Shown here piece after piece: positions 31,503-44,628 of a stretch of DNA of 64,000 nucleotides. Made by a program: the position numbers and the translations under genes. The notes under the pieces were generated by a model. It was given only the letters and a program-made list of their open reading frames with translations, did not search any database and was not told where the DNA came from. Source of the DNA: Hominimerdicola alba. Lineage in GTDB: Bacteria; Bacillota; Clostridia; Oscillospirales; Ruminococcaceae. The stretch is taken from NCBI RefSeq assembly GCF_900109655.1, contig NZ_FOAT01000011.1:62001-126000 (forward strand). Reading direction: 5' to 3'. Each line of letters opens with the position of its first letter. Positions within the stretch are counted from its first letter, which is position 1.

Positions 31503-33008
31503 TTATTCGCCTGCGTGGGAGATACCCAGTATCTCGAGTTCCTTATCGGTGAGCCCTACGCCGCGCAGCATAAGTCTGTTGCCGCGGAGGCTCTCGATGG
31601 AGTTGATACCCATGCCGCCCATAAGTTCTTTGATCTCGTGGCGCCATGCGTCCATGAGGTTTACAAGTCTGCGTGAACCGATATCGGGGTTCAGACGCTT
31701 AACGAGCTCGGGTCTCTGGGTAGCGATGCCCCAGTTGCACTTGCCGCTCTGGCAGGTACGGCAGAGGTGACATCCCATAGCCAGCAGTGCTGCTGTTGCA
31801 ACATATACTGCATCTGCACCAAGGGCTACTGCCTTAACAACATCTGCTGCGGAGCGGACGCTGCCGCCTACTACCAGGGATACGTTGTTTCTGATGCCCT
31901 CGTCACGCAGACGCTGGTCAACGGATGCCAGTGCAAGTTCTATGGGGATACCAACGTTATCGCGGATACGTGTGGGAGCTGCGCCAGTACCTCCACGGAA
32001 GCCGTCGATAGCGATTATATCCGCACCGCTGCGGGCGATACCGCTGGTAATTGCTGCGATGTTATGAACGGCTGCGACCTTTACGATAACAGGCTTTTTA
32101 TACTCGGTAGCCTCTTTGAGGGAGAATACCAGCTGACGGAGGTCTTCGATGGAATAGATATCGTGATGAGGTGCGGGGGAGATAGCATCTGAGCCTTCGG
32201 GTATCATTCTGGTCTTGGATACGTCGCCGACTATCTTAGCGCCGGGGAGATGTCCGCCGATACCGGGCTTTGCACCCTGACCCATCTTTATCTCGATAGC
32301 TGCGGCAGCTTCCAGGTAATCCTTGTGAACACCGAAACGTCCTGATGCTACCTGAACTACGGTGTTGGGTCCGTATACGTAGAAATCTTCGTGCAGACCG
32401 CCTTCACCTGTGTTGTAGCAGATACCAAGCTCGGTAGCTGCGCGTGCGAGGGAAGCGTGAGCGTTATAGCTGATTGAGCCGTAGCTCATAGCAGAGAACA
32501 TAACAGGCATGGAGAGTTCTAGCTGAGGAGATGTCTCGGTGATGAGTTCGCCGTCCTCGTTGCGCTTGATCTTTTCGGGCTTTTTTCCGAGGAAGACCTT
32601 GGTCTCCATAGGTTCACGCAGGGGGTCGATAGGCGGGTTTGTTACCTGAGAAGCGTTTATCAGGATCTTATCCCAGTAAACGGGCAGGGGCTTGGGGTTA
32701 CCCATTGAAGACAGCAGCACACCGCCGCTGTTTGCCTGCTTATAAACTTCCTTGATAGTATCGTCAGCCCAGTTTGCGTTCTCGCGGAGACGGCAGTCGC
32801 TCTTTACTATCTTGAGCGCTCTTGTGGGACATAGAGATACGCAGCGTTGGCAGTTTACGCATTTAGTTTCGTCTGAAAGCATGATACCGCGGTCGGGGTC
32901 AAAGCTGTGTACTTCGTTGGCGCACTGTCTTTCACAGACACGGCACTGTATGCAGCGGTTATCGTTGCGCACTACCTCGAACTCGGGATATATAAAATGA
33001 TCTATCAT
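31503..33008 (-). CDS. gltB: Glutamate synthase FMN-binding core, archaeal-type
   Basis: 501 residues. The N-terminus has two ferredoxin-like [4Fe-4S] motifs (CIQCRVCERQC, CVNCQRCVSLCP). The FMN barrel follows, with IDGFRGGTGAAPTRI, and a [3Fe-4S]-type motif CHLCRTCQSGKCNWG. It converts 2-oxoglutarate and ammonia to glutamate by reductive amination. This N-ferredoxin plus central-domain form is typical of archaea and anaerobic Clostridia. The glutaminase is the separate protein encoded upstream, and the start overlaps its stop as TGATG. Confidence 0.92.
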   Translation of the reverse strand: MIDHFIYPEFEVVRNDNRCIQCRVCERQCANEVHSFDPDRGIMLSDETKCVNCQRCVSLCPTRALKIVKSDCRLRENANWADDTIKEVYKQANSGGVLLSSMGNPKPLPVYWDKILINASQVTNPPIDPLREPMETKVFLGKKPEKIKRNEDGELITETSPQLELSMPVMFSAMSYGSISYNAHASLARAATELGICYNTGEGGLHEDFYVYGPNTVVQVASGRFGVHKDYLEAAAAIEIKMGQGAKPGIGGHLPGAKIVGDVSKTRMIPEGSDAISPAPHHDIYSIEDLRQLVFSLKEATEYKKPVIVKVAAVHNIAAITSGIARSGADIIAIDGFRGGTGAAPTRIRDNVGIPIELALASVDQRLRDEGIRNNVSLVVGGSVRSAADVVKAVALGADAVYVATAALLAMGCHLCRTCQSGKCNWGIATQRPELVKRLNPDIGSRRLVNLMDAWRHEIKELMGGMGINSIESLRGNRLMLRGVGLTDKELEILGISHAGE

Positions 33009-34099
33009 CAGAATTTACCCTCCTTGACTCTTACTATGACAGGCTCTCCGCCCGCAGGTGCGTAGAAGTTCTCGGCATCGGGCTCCATTACCCTTACTGC
33101 GGCTTCTTCGCTGGCTATGAATACTTTATCGTCCTTTTCGGCGGTTATCATCGAACGTAGCTTCAGGCGGTCATTGAGTGCCATGAGTCCTCCGTTCCAG
33201 CCATATACTATTGAGAAAGGTCCTGTTATCAGCAGACTTGGGAACACCTGTCTTAAGAATGTAAGTTTTTCTTTTTCCTTTTCGGGCTTCGAGTTGATCG
33301 TAGACCAGAAAGGCGCTGCGATAACGGAAGCAGCTTCCTCCATAGTAAGACCCTGTCTTCTCAGCAGATAGTCGAGGATATAGGTGATGACCTCGGTATC
33401 GGTCTGTAATGTACATTTATAGCCGAACATTTCGATGAAACGGCGGTTTGCATCGTAGGAAGAGATCTCACCGTTGTGGACGATTGAGCTGTCCAGCAGG
33501 GAGAAGGGATGTGCGCCGCCCCACCAGCCGGGGGTGTTTGTGGGGTAACGTCCGTGGGCTGTCCAGGAATAGCCCTCGTACTCTTCCAGTTTATAGAATA
33601 CACCGACATCTTCGGGATAACCAACGGCTTTGAAACATCCCATATTCTTTCCGCTGGAGAATACGTATGCACCCTTCATCTCGGTGTTGATCTTCATTAC
33701 CGTGCGGGCTACGAACTCATTTTCGTCAACCTGCTCGGAAGCAACCATTGAACCAAGCGGTGCGCAGAAGTATCTCCATATAATAGGTTCATTAGTGATC
33801 TGGGGGATCTTGCGGGTGGGTATCAGCTCACCCTTTACGATCTCGAAACGTTCCTTTAAGTAAGCTTCACATTCCTTGCGTGTGGAACGGTGATCGAAGA
33901 AGATATGGAAAGCATACAGATCTCTGTATTCGGGATAGATACCGTAAGCCGCAAATCCTCCGCCCAGACCGTTTGAACGGTCGTGCATGGGTTTCATGGC
34001 ATTATAGATAACATCTCCCGTTATCCCTTTACCTTCTCTTGAAATGACTGCCGCTATCGCACAGCCGGACGGTATACGAACTTCGCCTTCAAGTTTCAT
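33008..34099 (-). CDS. Class II glutamine amidotransferase of glutamate synthase
   Basis: 363 residues from the ATG at 34099, chosen because AAGGAG lies 8 bp upstream; a GTG at 34108 falls inside the RBS. Conserved segments include TAHGRYPTNTPGW and VHNGEISSYDANR, typical of Ntn glutaminases. The likely nucleophile is Cys13 in IPSGCAIAAV, so a 12-residue propeptide must be removed. It would supply ammonia to the FMN core. It is the first gene of the five-gene operon, controlled by the attenuator at 34119-34193. Confidence 0.88.
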   Translation of the reverse strand: MKLEGEVRIPSGCAIAAVISREGKGITGDVIYNAMKPMHDRSNGLGGGFAAYGIYPEYRDLYAFHIFFDHRSTRKECEAYLKERFEIVKGELIPTRKIPQITNEPIIWRYFCAPLGSMVASEQVDENEFVARTVMKINTEMKGAYVFSSGKNMGCFKAVGYPEDVGVFYKLEEYEGYSWTAHGRYPTNTPGWWGGAHPFSLLDSSIVHNGEISSYDANRRFIEMFGYKCTLQTDTEVITYILDYLLRRQGLTMEEAASVIAAPFWSTINSKPEKEKEKLTFLRQVFPSLLITGPFSIVYGWNGGLMALNDRLKLRSMITAEKDDKVFIASEEAAVRVMEPDAENFYAPAGGEPVIVRVKEGKF

Positions 34100-34118
34100 T
34101 TTCAGCACTCCTTATCAT

Positions 34119-34193
34119 AAAAAAACGTTCACCCTTTTTTATCGGCGTGAATCGCTTCACGGCAATAAAAAAGAATGAACGCCATTGCTCATG
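34119..34193 (-). promoter_or_regulatory. ANTAR-type attenuator leader of the glutamate synthase operon
   Basis: Reading the minus strand: hairpin 1 is ATGAGC-AATGGC-GTTCAT (34175-34192), hairpin 2 is CGTGA-AGCGAT-TCACG (34146-34161). Both are hexaloops with A at position 1 and G at position 4, the ANTAR recognition rule. The 3' arm of hairpin 1 is also the 5' arm of a 16-bp terminator stem (34165-34180 with 34127-34142) followed by seven U (34119-34125). Hairpin 1 and the terminator are mutually exclusive. Confidence 0.82.
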
Positions 34194-34207
34194 CAGTATT
34201 TGCAAGT

Positions 34208-34236
34208 ATTATATCTCACAATTTCATTTTTGTCAA
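34208..34236 (-). promoter_or_regulatory. Promoter of the glutamate synthase operon
   Basis: Minus strand TTGACA (34231-34236), 17 bp, TATAAT (34208-34213). The start would be near 34201, about 9 nt before hairpin 1. Confidence 0.9.
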
Positions 34237-34310
34237 GGGGTTTTGCAAGATTTGTGAAATTTTTGCAAGATTTGCTTTGTAAACTTTCAAGAGTTTTGTG
34301 AAAAACGTGC

Positions 34311-34339
34311 TTGACAAATGCTTCGGCATGGTGTATAAT
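34311..34339 (+). promoter_or_regulatory. Glutamine synthetase promoter P1
   Basis: TTGACA (34311-34316), 17 bp, TATAAT (34334-34339). Confidence 0.9.
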
Positions 34340-34350
34340 ACAAACCATGG

Positions 34351-34404
34351 AAGGCAAAGAGGTCTTGAATGAAGCTTAGGTTTCAAGGCTCTTTGTCTTT
34401 TTTT
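34351..34404 (+). promoter_or_regulatory. glnN attenuator 1: hexaloop hairpin overlapping a terminator
   Basis: Hairpin AAGGC-AAAGAG-GTCTT (34351-34366) has loop A1 and G4. It overlaps the 5' arm of the terminator GGCAAAGAG/CTCTTTGTC (34353-34361/34389-34397), which continues as CTTGAA/TTCAAG and ends in seven T (34398-34404). The second small hairpin (loop CTTAGG) does not meet the A1/G4 rule. Confidence 0.78.
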
Positions 34405-34454
34405 GTTGACATTGGAAAGGCATATGGAAAGTAAAGTATAGAGTCTTTCCTAAA

Positions 34455-34533
34455 TATAATTTCTATATTATAAGGCAATGGCGTCTTCGTGTACAGGGAT
34501 AATACTCTCTGTTCATCGGGGACGCTTTTGTTT
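34455..34533 (+). promoter_or_regulatory. glnN attenuator 2, with possible promoter P2
   Basis: TATAAT at 34455-34460 has a poor -35. Hairpin AAGGC-AATGGC-GTCTT (34472-34487) has the same stem as attenuator 1 and loop A1/G4. It overlaps the terminator arms GCGTCTTCG/CGGGGACGC (34481-34489/34517-34525), which are followed by TTTTGTTT. The gene starts 22 bp later. The second small hairpin (loop TAATAC) is not canonical. Confidence 0.72.
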
Positions 34534-34555
34534 ATAACGAACGGAGGAAATCATA

Positions 34556-36652
34556 ATGAGTACGGTACCCGAATTGTTTGCAAGCAAGGTCTTCGATGAC
34601 AGAGTTATGAAATCAAGACTGGCATCTAAGGTCTACAATTCACTGAAAAATACTATTGATATCGGCGAGAAGCTTGACATCACTGTTGCCAATGCAGTTG
34701 CCGAGGCTATGAAGGACTGGGCGATCGAGCAGGGAGCTACACATTATACTCACTGGTTCCAGCCCCTTACAGGCATCACTGCTGAAAAGCACGACAGTTT
34801 TATAAGCCCTTCTCCCGACGGAAGAGTTATCATGGACTTCTCGGGCAAGGAACTCATCAAAGGCGAGCCTGATGCATCATCGTTTCCTTCGGGCGGACTG
34901 AGAGCTACTTTTGAAGCAAGAGGATACACCGCATGGGATCCTACATCTTATGCATTCATCAAGGGCAAGACACTGTGCATCCCTACTGCTTTCTGTTCTT
35001 ACGGCGGTGAGGCTCTCGACAAGAAGACACCTCTGCTGAGATCGATGGAAGCTCTCAACAAGCAGGCACTGCGTATCCTGAAGCTTTTTGGCAACGATCA
35101 GGTAAGACACGTTACAACTTCTGTTGGTCCCGAGCAGGAATACTTCCTCATCCCCAAGGAGCTTTACGATCAGAGAAAAGACCTTATTTATACAGGCAGA
35201 ACACTGTTCGGTGCTAAGCCTCCCAAGGGTCAGGAGCTGGACGACCACTACTTCGGTGTTATCAAGCCCAGAGTTGAGGCTTATATGAGCGACCTGAACG
35301 AGGAACTGTGGAAGCTGGGTATCCTCGCAAAGACCCAGCACAACGAGGTCGCACCTGCACAGCACGAGCTTGCACCCATTTACGCTACCACAAACATCGC
35401 TACCGATCACAACCAGCTGACTATGGAGATCATGAAGAAGGTGGCACAGAAGCACGGACTGGTTTGTCTGCTGCATGAGAAGCCTTTTGACGGTGTCAAC
35501 GGTTCAGGTAAGCACAATAACTGGTCTATCGCCACCGATACAGGCGTTAACCTGCTGACTCCCGGTGAGACACCTTATGAGAATGCACAGTTCCTTCTGT
35601 TCCTGTGTGCAGTTATCAAGGCTGTTGACGATTATCAGGATCTGCTGAGGATCTCCGTTGCTACCGCGGGCAACGATCACCGCCTGGGTGCAAACGAGGC
35701 ACCTCCCGCAGTTATCTCCATCTTCCTTGGTGAGGAGCTTGAGGGCATCCTTGAGGCTATCGAGAACGATACTCCTTATGAGGGCATTGAAAAGACTGTA
35801 ATGAAGCTGGGTGTAAGCGTACTGCCCAGATTTACAAGAGATACCACCGACCGTAACCGTACTTCGCCTTTCGCATTCACAGGCAACAAGTTCGAGTTCA
35901 GAATGGTTGGTTCTGCTGACAGCATCGCTTGTGCTAACATCATGCTGAACTCAGCAGTTGCAGAGAGCCTGAAGATCTACGCTGACAGACTGGAGAAGGC
36001 TGACAACTTCGAGGACGCTCTCCACCAGATGATCAAGAAGACAATCACCGATCACAAGCGCATCGTCTTCAATGGCAACGGCTATGATGATACATGGATC
36101 AAGGAAGCTACTGAGGTTCGCGGTCTGCTGAACTACCGCACAACTCCCGATGCTATCCCTCATCTGCTTGACGAGAAGAACGTCAAGATGCTGACTGCTC
36201 ACAAGGTATTCACCGAAGCTGAGCTCCGCAGCCGTACAGAGATCACTCTTGAGAACTACTGCAAGGCTGTTGTTATCGAAGCCAAGACCATGGAGATGCT
36301 GGCTCGCCGCGAGATACTTCCCGCTATTGAGGAATATGCAGCATTCGTTGCAAAGACCGCAAATGCAAAGAAATCACTTGCTACCGATCTTGCCTGCACC
36401 TATGAGACCGAGACAGTGAAGAAGCTTTCGGGCTATGCAGGAGAGGCTTATCAGAGCCTTGACGAACTTGACAGCGTTCTCGATAAGGTGAAGGATTCAG
36501 ACAGCGTTACCGATACCGCTTACATCATCAGAGATGAACTTCTCGGTGTTATGGAAAAGCTTCGTGCTTCCTGCGATGAGGCAGAAAAGATCACAGCTGC
36601 AAAGTTCTGGCCGTTCCCGACCTACGACGAGCTGCTGTTCGGTGTTAAATAA
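34556..36652 (+). CDS. glnN: Glutamine synthetase type III
   Basis: 698 residues, the usual length of GSIII, the form common in Bacteroides and rumen Clostridia. Recognised segments: [11 protein letters not shown] (type III signature), GPEQEYFLI, the ATP/ammonia region [11 protein letters not shown] and [15 protein letters not shown]. It makes glutamine from glutamate and ammonia with ATP. It is divergent from the glutamate synthase operon, completing the GS-GOGAT cycle, and is followed by four genes, three of which use glutamine. GGAGG precedes the ATG. Two leader attenuators (34351-34533) point to nitrogen-dependent antitermination. Confidence 0.97.
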   Translation: MSTVPELFASKVFDDRVMKSRLASKVYNSLKNTIDIGEKLDITVANAVAEAMKDWAIEQGATHYTHWFQPLTGITAEKHDSFISPSPDGRVIMDFSGKELIKGEPDASSFPSGGLRATFEARGYTAWDPTSYAFIKGKTLCIPTAFCSYGGEALDKKTPLLRSMEALNKQALRILKLFGNDQVRHVTTSVGPEQEYFLIPKELYDQRKDLIYTGRTLFGAKPPKGQELDDHYFGVIKPRVEAYMSDLNEELWKLGILAKTQHNEVAPAQHELAPIYATTNIATDHNQLTMEIMKKVAQKHGLVCLLHEKPFDGVNGSGKHNNWSIATDTGVNLLTPGETPYENAQFLLFLCAVIKAVDDYQDLLRISVATAGNDHRLGANEAPPAVISIFLGEELEGILEAIENDTPYEGIEKTVMKLGVSVLPRFTRDTTDRNRTSPFAFTGNKFEFRMVGSADSIACANIMLNSAVAESLKIYADRLEKADNFEDALHQMIKKTITDHKRIVFNGNGYDDTWIKEATEVRGLLNYRTTPDAIPHLLDEKNVKMLTAHKVFTEAELRSRTEITLENYCKAVVIEAKTMEMLARREILPAIEEYAAFVAKTANAKKSLATDLACTYETETVKKLSGYAGEAYQSLDELDSVLDKVKDSDSVTDTAYIIRDELLGVMEKLRASCDEAEKITAAKFWPFPTYDELLFGVK

Positions 36653-36742
36653 GCGTTATACTAAAATCCTATCTTAAATTATAAGGAAATGGCTGCCACA
36701 GAAATGCGACAGCCAAGTTCCGTTTTTCGGAGGAATCAGATT

Positions 36743-41356
<4,614 letters not shown>

Positions 41357-41361
41357 TAAAA

Positions 41362-42546
41362 ATGCTTACACCTAACATGAATTATTCCCATTTAAAGGCT
41401 TCGTACCTTTTTTATAACATAGGTCAGAAAGTTAAGGCTTATCAGGCTGCACACCCCGATGAGCATATCCTTCGTCTGGGCATAGGCGATGTTTCTCTGC
41501 CACTTTGCGACGCTGTTATCAAGGGTCTGCACAAGGCGGCTGACGATCAGGCTGATGCCAAGACTTTCAACGGCTATATGCCAGAGTGCGGTGCGCCTTT
41601 CCTGAGAAAGGCTATCGCTGACTATTACCGCGGCAGGGGAGTAGTCCTTGAAGATGACGAGGTATTCGTATCCTCGGGTGCTTCGGACGAACTGGGTGAT
41701 ATCCTTGATATCTTTGACCGTTCAAACCGTTCGTTGATAATCGAGCCTGCATACCCTGCATATGTTGATGCAAACATCATGGGTGGCAGAGAGATAGTTC
41801 ATCTGCCTTCTTCCAGAGAGAACGGTTTTCTGCCCCTGCCCGATGATGATACATCTGCTGAGCTGATATACCTGTGCTCCCCCAACAACCCCACAGGTGC
41901 TGTATTCAGCAAGGAACAGCTGAAGGTCTGGGTGGACTGGGCTAACGCTCACGGTTCTGTTATACTGTTCGATGCGGCTTATGAATCCTTTATCGAGGAA
42001 GAAGGTCTGCCTCATTCCATATTCGAGATCGAGGGTGCACGTACCTGTGCAATTGAGATATGCTCACTTTCAAAGACTGCTGGATTCACAGGTACACGTC
42101 TGGGCTACACCGTTATACCCAAGGACCTTGTGCGCAACGGCATGAACTTCAATGATATGTGGGTACGCAACCGCACCACCAAGACCAACGGTGTATCTTA
42201 CATTATACAGCGCGCTGCCTGCGAGGTATTCACCCCTGAGGGTCAGCAGCAGATACACGCGAACATCAACGTTTACAAGAAGAATGCCCGCACCCTGATG
42301 AAGGCTCTTGACAAGCTGGGCATCTGGTACACAGGCGGCAAGAACGCGCCTTACATCTGGATGGAGTGCCCTAATGGCATGGGTTCTTGGGAGTTCTTTG
42401 ACAAGCTGCTGAACGAAGCACAGATAGTCGGCACACCCGGCGAGGGCTTCGGCAAGTGCGGCGAGGGTTATCTGAGATTCTCCACCTTCGGCAGCCCCGA
42501 GGACACCGAGAAAGCGGCTGAAAAGCTGCTGGAACTGCTGGACTGA
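41362..42546 (+). CDS. dapL: LL-diaminopimelate aminotransferase
   Basis: 394 residues from the ATG at 41362; GGAG lies 8 bp upstream. The GTG at 41353 is part of the RBS region and less likely. It is a PLP fold-type I aminotransferase with SPNNPTGAVF and Lys in CSLSKTAGFTGTRLGY as the Schiff-base residue. DapL converts tetrahydrodipicolinate to LL-diaminopimelate with glutamate as amino donor, for lysine and peptidoglycan. It is the last gene of the glnN run, before the terminator at 42584. Confidence 0.92.
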   Translation: MLTPNMNYSHLKASYLFYNIGQKVKAYQAAHPDEHILRLGIGDVSLPLCDAVIKGLHKAADDQADAKTFNGYMPECGAPFLRKAIADYYRGRGVVLEDDEVFVSSGASDELGDILDIFDRSNRSLIIEPAYPAYVDANIMGGREIVHLPSSRENGFLPLPDDDTSAELIYLCSPNNPTGAVFSKEQLKVWVDWANAHGSVILFDAAYESFIEEEGLPHSIFEIEGARTCAIEICSLSKTAGFTGTRLGYTVIPKDLVRNGMNFNDMWVRNRTTKTNGVSYIIQRAACEVFTPEGQQQIHANINVYKKNARTLMKALDKLGIWYTGGKNAPYIWMECPNGMGSWEFFDKLLNEAQIVGTPGEGFGKCGEGYLRFSTFGSPEDTEKAAEKLLELLD

Positions 42547-42583
42547 TTGGTTTGATTTCCTCACCTGATGATATTATATAAAG

Positions 42584-42619
42584 AAAAGACAGGTATCCTG
42601 CGTGGATATCTGTCTTTTT
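42584..42619. terminator. Bidirectional terminator
   Basis: AAAAGACAG...ATCC pairs with GGAT...CTGTCTTTT (stem of about 15 bp with minor mismatches), followed by T. It serves dapL and the convergent VanW-like gene. Confidence 0.88.
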
Positions 42620-42625
42620 GCTTTA

Positions 42626-43459
42626 TCAGCCTGCTGTCTTCTCCTCGACGATTGTCAGACCTGTTGTATCATAGCATACTCTTGCGTGGTTGTGCCTTAT
42701 CAGTTCTCTTGAAACGTGCTCGCCTGTACGGCGGTCTATCTTGTCGCGGTAAACATCGCCGTTGCGGTATACTATGCCGTCTTCACGGGAGAAGTACACG
42801 TTCTCAGCCTGTATATGGAACTTGTAGGACTGCCTTTTTTCGGCTCTCAGCTCACCGCAGAGGTATTCATCGGTGGTATAGATTATCAGCTGGTAGGTGT
42901 TGTCGGTATCGTTGCGGAAGCGGTAATCCAGGTAATTATACATTATGGAAGTGCCTGTGCCGAATGGTATGGTCCTGTTGAAATCGGGGAAGAGGTCGAT
43001 CTGGTCGTGGTGGTGGTGCTCGGTGATGGTGAGTTCGGAATGGAGTATCATCCAGTGGATAAGGTTAGTCATCTGGCACATACCGCCGCCGAGACCAGAT
43101 GAGGGGTGGTCGGAGAATATGGTGAGACCCTCGCGGTAGCCTTTCTTCACCGTGAGACTGCCCACAAGGTTCCAGAATGAGAAAGTTTCACCGGGGCGGA
43201 TAAGCACGGTATTTATCTTGGGTGCGGCAAGGGAAAGGTTGACAGCTTTGTTTTCCTGAAGATGCATATCAACGTTGCCAAGTCTTCTGCGGATAAGGGA
43301 GTTGTGCTTGTAGATCAGGTATTCAAGTTTGTTTTCGGAGAATGTGCGTGCGAATGTGTGCTTGTCCTTGATATCGTGCAAAAACCTGAGGGCTTCGCAC
43401 TTTTTGACTGATAATGCGTAAGTTAGTGGGGAAATTTCACAGAATAGTTTTCTCTTCAT
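42626..43459 (-). CDS. VanW-like protein
   Basis: 277 residues from the ATG at 43459 (GAAGG upstream); an in-frame TTG at 43480 is less likely. The VanW core includes RPGETFSFWNLVG, GLGGGMCQMTNLIHW and a His-rich segment (TEHHHHDQ). VanW proteins occur in some vancomycin-resistance clusters but their biochemical role is unknown. No signal peptide is seen, and no vanH, vanA or vanX is nearby, so resistance should not be assumed. Confidence 0.85.
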   Translation of the reverse strand: MKRKLFCEISPLTYALSVKKCEALRFLHDIKDKHTFARTFSENKLEYLIYKHNSLIRRRLGNVDMHLQENKAVNLSLAAPKINTVLIRPGETFSFWNLVGSLTVKKGYREGLTIFSDHPSSGLGGGMCQMTNLIHWMILHSELTITEHHHHDQIDLFPDFNRTIPFGTGTSIMYNYLDYRFRNDTDNTYQLIIYTTDEYLCGELRAEKRQSYKFHIQAENVYFSREDGIVYRNGDVYRDKIDRRTGEHVSRELIRHNHARVCYDTTGLTIVEEKTAG

Positions 43460-43651
43460 TTTTATTACCTTCACTTTCAAATAAATAGTTTTCGACCATG
43501 TGCTCTGCTATCATACACTATATTAGACGAGCAAATCACCGGAAAGTTACAAAAGCTACGTTAATTTAATAAGAACTTTATGTGAATTGAGAAAAAACAT
43601 GACTGTGGTTGATTAACTGACAAAAATCAGATGATCAAAATGCAGTAAAAC

Positions 43652-43678
43652 AAAAGCCGTCACTTATTTCATGACGGC
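43652..43678 (-). terminator. Terminator of the DUF434 gene
   Basis: GCCGTCA and TGACGGC (43656-43662/43672-43678); minus-strand transcript ends in TTTTG. Confidence 0.8.
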
Positions 43679-43690
43679 AAATGGAGTATT

Positions 43691-44413
43691 TTAAATAAGC
43701 TCTAATCCTGGGGTGATCTCAATGTAAGGATAATCACCTATCTGCTTTTCAATGACGTATTTCACGAGGTTGAACCACTGTTGACATTCATCAAGGATTA
43801 TGGCGTCAGCTGATGCGACAAGGGGCTTGGTTTTAAGTATGGCATCAACGGGATTCTCGATCTCAACTTCAAGTGAAAAGGGGAGCTGTTTCGTTAATTC
43901 AAGTATCCTCTGTTTTAGTCTGCCTGAGTTGGATACAGGCTGGTCGAGATAGATGACTGCCTTTTCCACGCCAAGGGTCTCCAGAGATGCAAGCAAAGCA
44001 TGAATTGCCTGATCCGTCTGGGGTATCAGCCTGTATGTGCCGTGCAGACCTGCCAGGTCGCGGATAGTGCCGTCCATGCAGTGGAAAAGCATTGAATCGG
44101 AATAGGCGATCTCCAGACCGATGATGACATTGAATCCGTCGATATAAATGGTCTTTCCTATGATATCCGTGAGCTGGCGATGTTTGCGGGAAATGATGTT
44201 TTCCTCGGGGGATACGGTGCGTGCCAGTGCAAGGCGCTGACGCTCGGACAGCTGATAATGGTCGCCGATGAACCTTGTGGTGCCTGTTACAGGATAGCCG
44301 CGGTTCAGCAGATAATAGACCTCCTCAGCCGCTTTGCGAAGCTTTGGTATCGCCTTTTCGGAAAAATCCCGTTCATCTGTGGGCATAAAGCCTCGTTTAG
44401 CATTTTGAGCCAT
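43691..44413 (-). CDS. DUF434-family protein
   Basis: 240 residues. The N-terminal 60 residues match the DUF434 pattern (DYHYLLNRGY-type: VYYLLNRGYPVTGTTRFIGD), followed by an alpha/beta domain with IYIDGFNVIIGLE and IYLDQPVSNSGRLKQ. Conserved acidic residues in the second part suggest a nuclease- or Toprim/PIN-like site (speculative). The family is uncharacterised. Single gene with GAGGTG RBS and its own terminator. Confidence 0.8.
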   Translation of the reverse strand: MAQNAKRGFMPTDERDFSEKAIPKLRKAAEEVYYLLNRGYPVTGTTRFIGDHYQLSERQRLALARTVSPEENIISRKHRQLTDIIGKTIYIDGFNVIIGLEIAYSDSMLFHCMDGTIRDLAGLHGTYRLIPQTDQAIHALLASLETLGVEKAVIYLDQPVSNSGRLKQRILELTKQLPFSLEVEIENPVDAILKTKPLVASADAIILDECQQWFNLVKYVIEKQIGDYPYIEITPGLELI

Positions 44414-44560
44414 ATTTTCACCTCATAGAAAACCGTAAAGCTTGTCTGAAATCAAAAGATAGTCTGTTTTTTTGGATAGTATCAGTATACCATGCTCCAT
44501 CTGAAAAGTCAAGCTTAATGCATAAGACCGAGATAAACGCAGTGTATGCGGTTTGGAAAA

Positions 44561-44599
44561 CCAAAAGAGGAACAGCTGAAAATACTGTCCCTCTTTTGG
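44561..44599 (-). terminator. Terminator of the LRR/FN3 gene
   Basis: CCAAAAGAGG-ACAG and CTGT-CCTCTTTTGG form a stem of about 15 bp 30 bp after the stop; the minus-strand tail is TTTTCC. Confidence 0.75.
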
Positions 44600-44628
44600 C
44601 TTTAGATGAAATATATTTCGGTGGGTTT

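Noticed and set aside
29220-33008. Long plus-strand frames opposite the glutamate synthase operon
   Set aside because: They mirror coding strand codon bias. The minus-strand proteins carry clear family motifs and short overlaps.
34406-34434. TTGACA at 34406 as the -35 of a second glnN promoter
   Set aside because: At 17 bp the -10 would read AAGTAA. A TATAAT exists only at 34455, too far for this -35.
36689-36742. Upstream ATG extension of asnB
   Set aside because: It would bury the catalytic Cys behind 18 residues and lacks an RBS; ATG at 36743 gives Met-Cys with GGAGGA.
36653-36742. Complete ANTAR hairpin in the asnB leader
   Set aside because: AATGGC is present but its flanks (GGA/TGC) do not pair; recorded only as an echo of the motif.
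42626-43459. Vancomycin resistance from the VanW-like gene
   Set aside because: VanW alone is not known to confer resistance, and no vanHAX-type genes are nearby.
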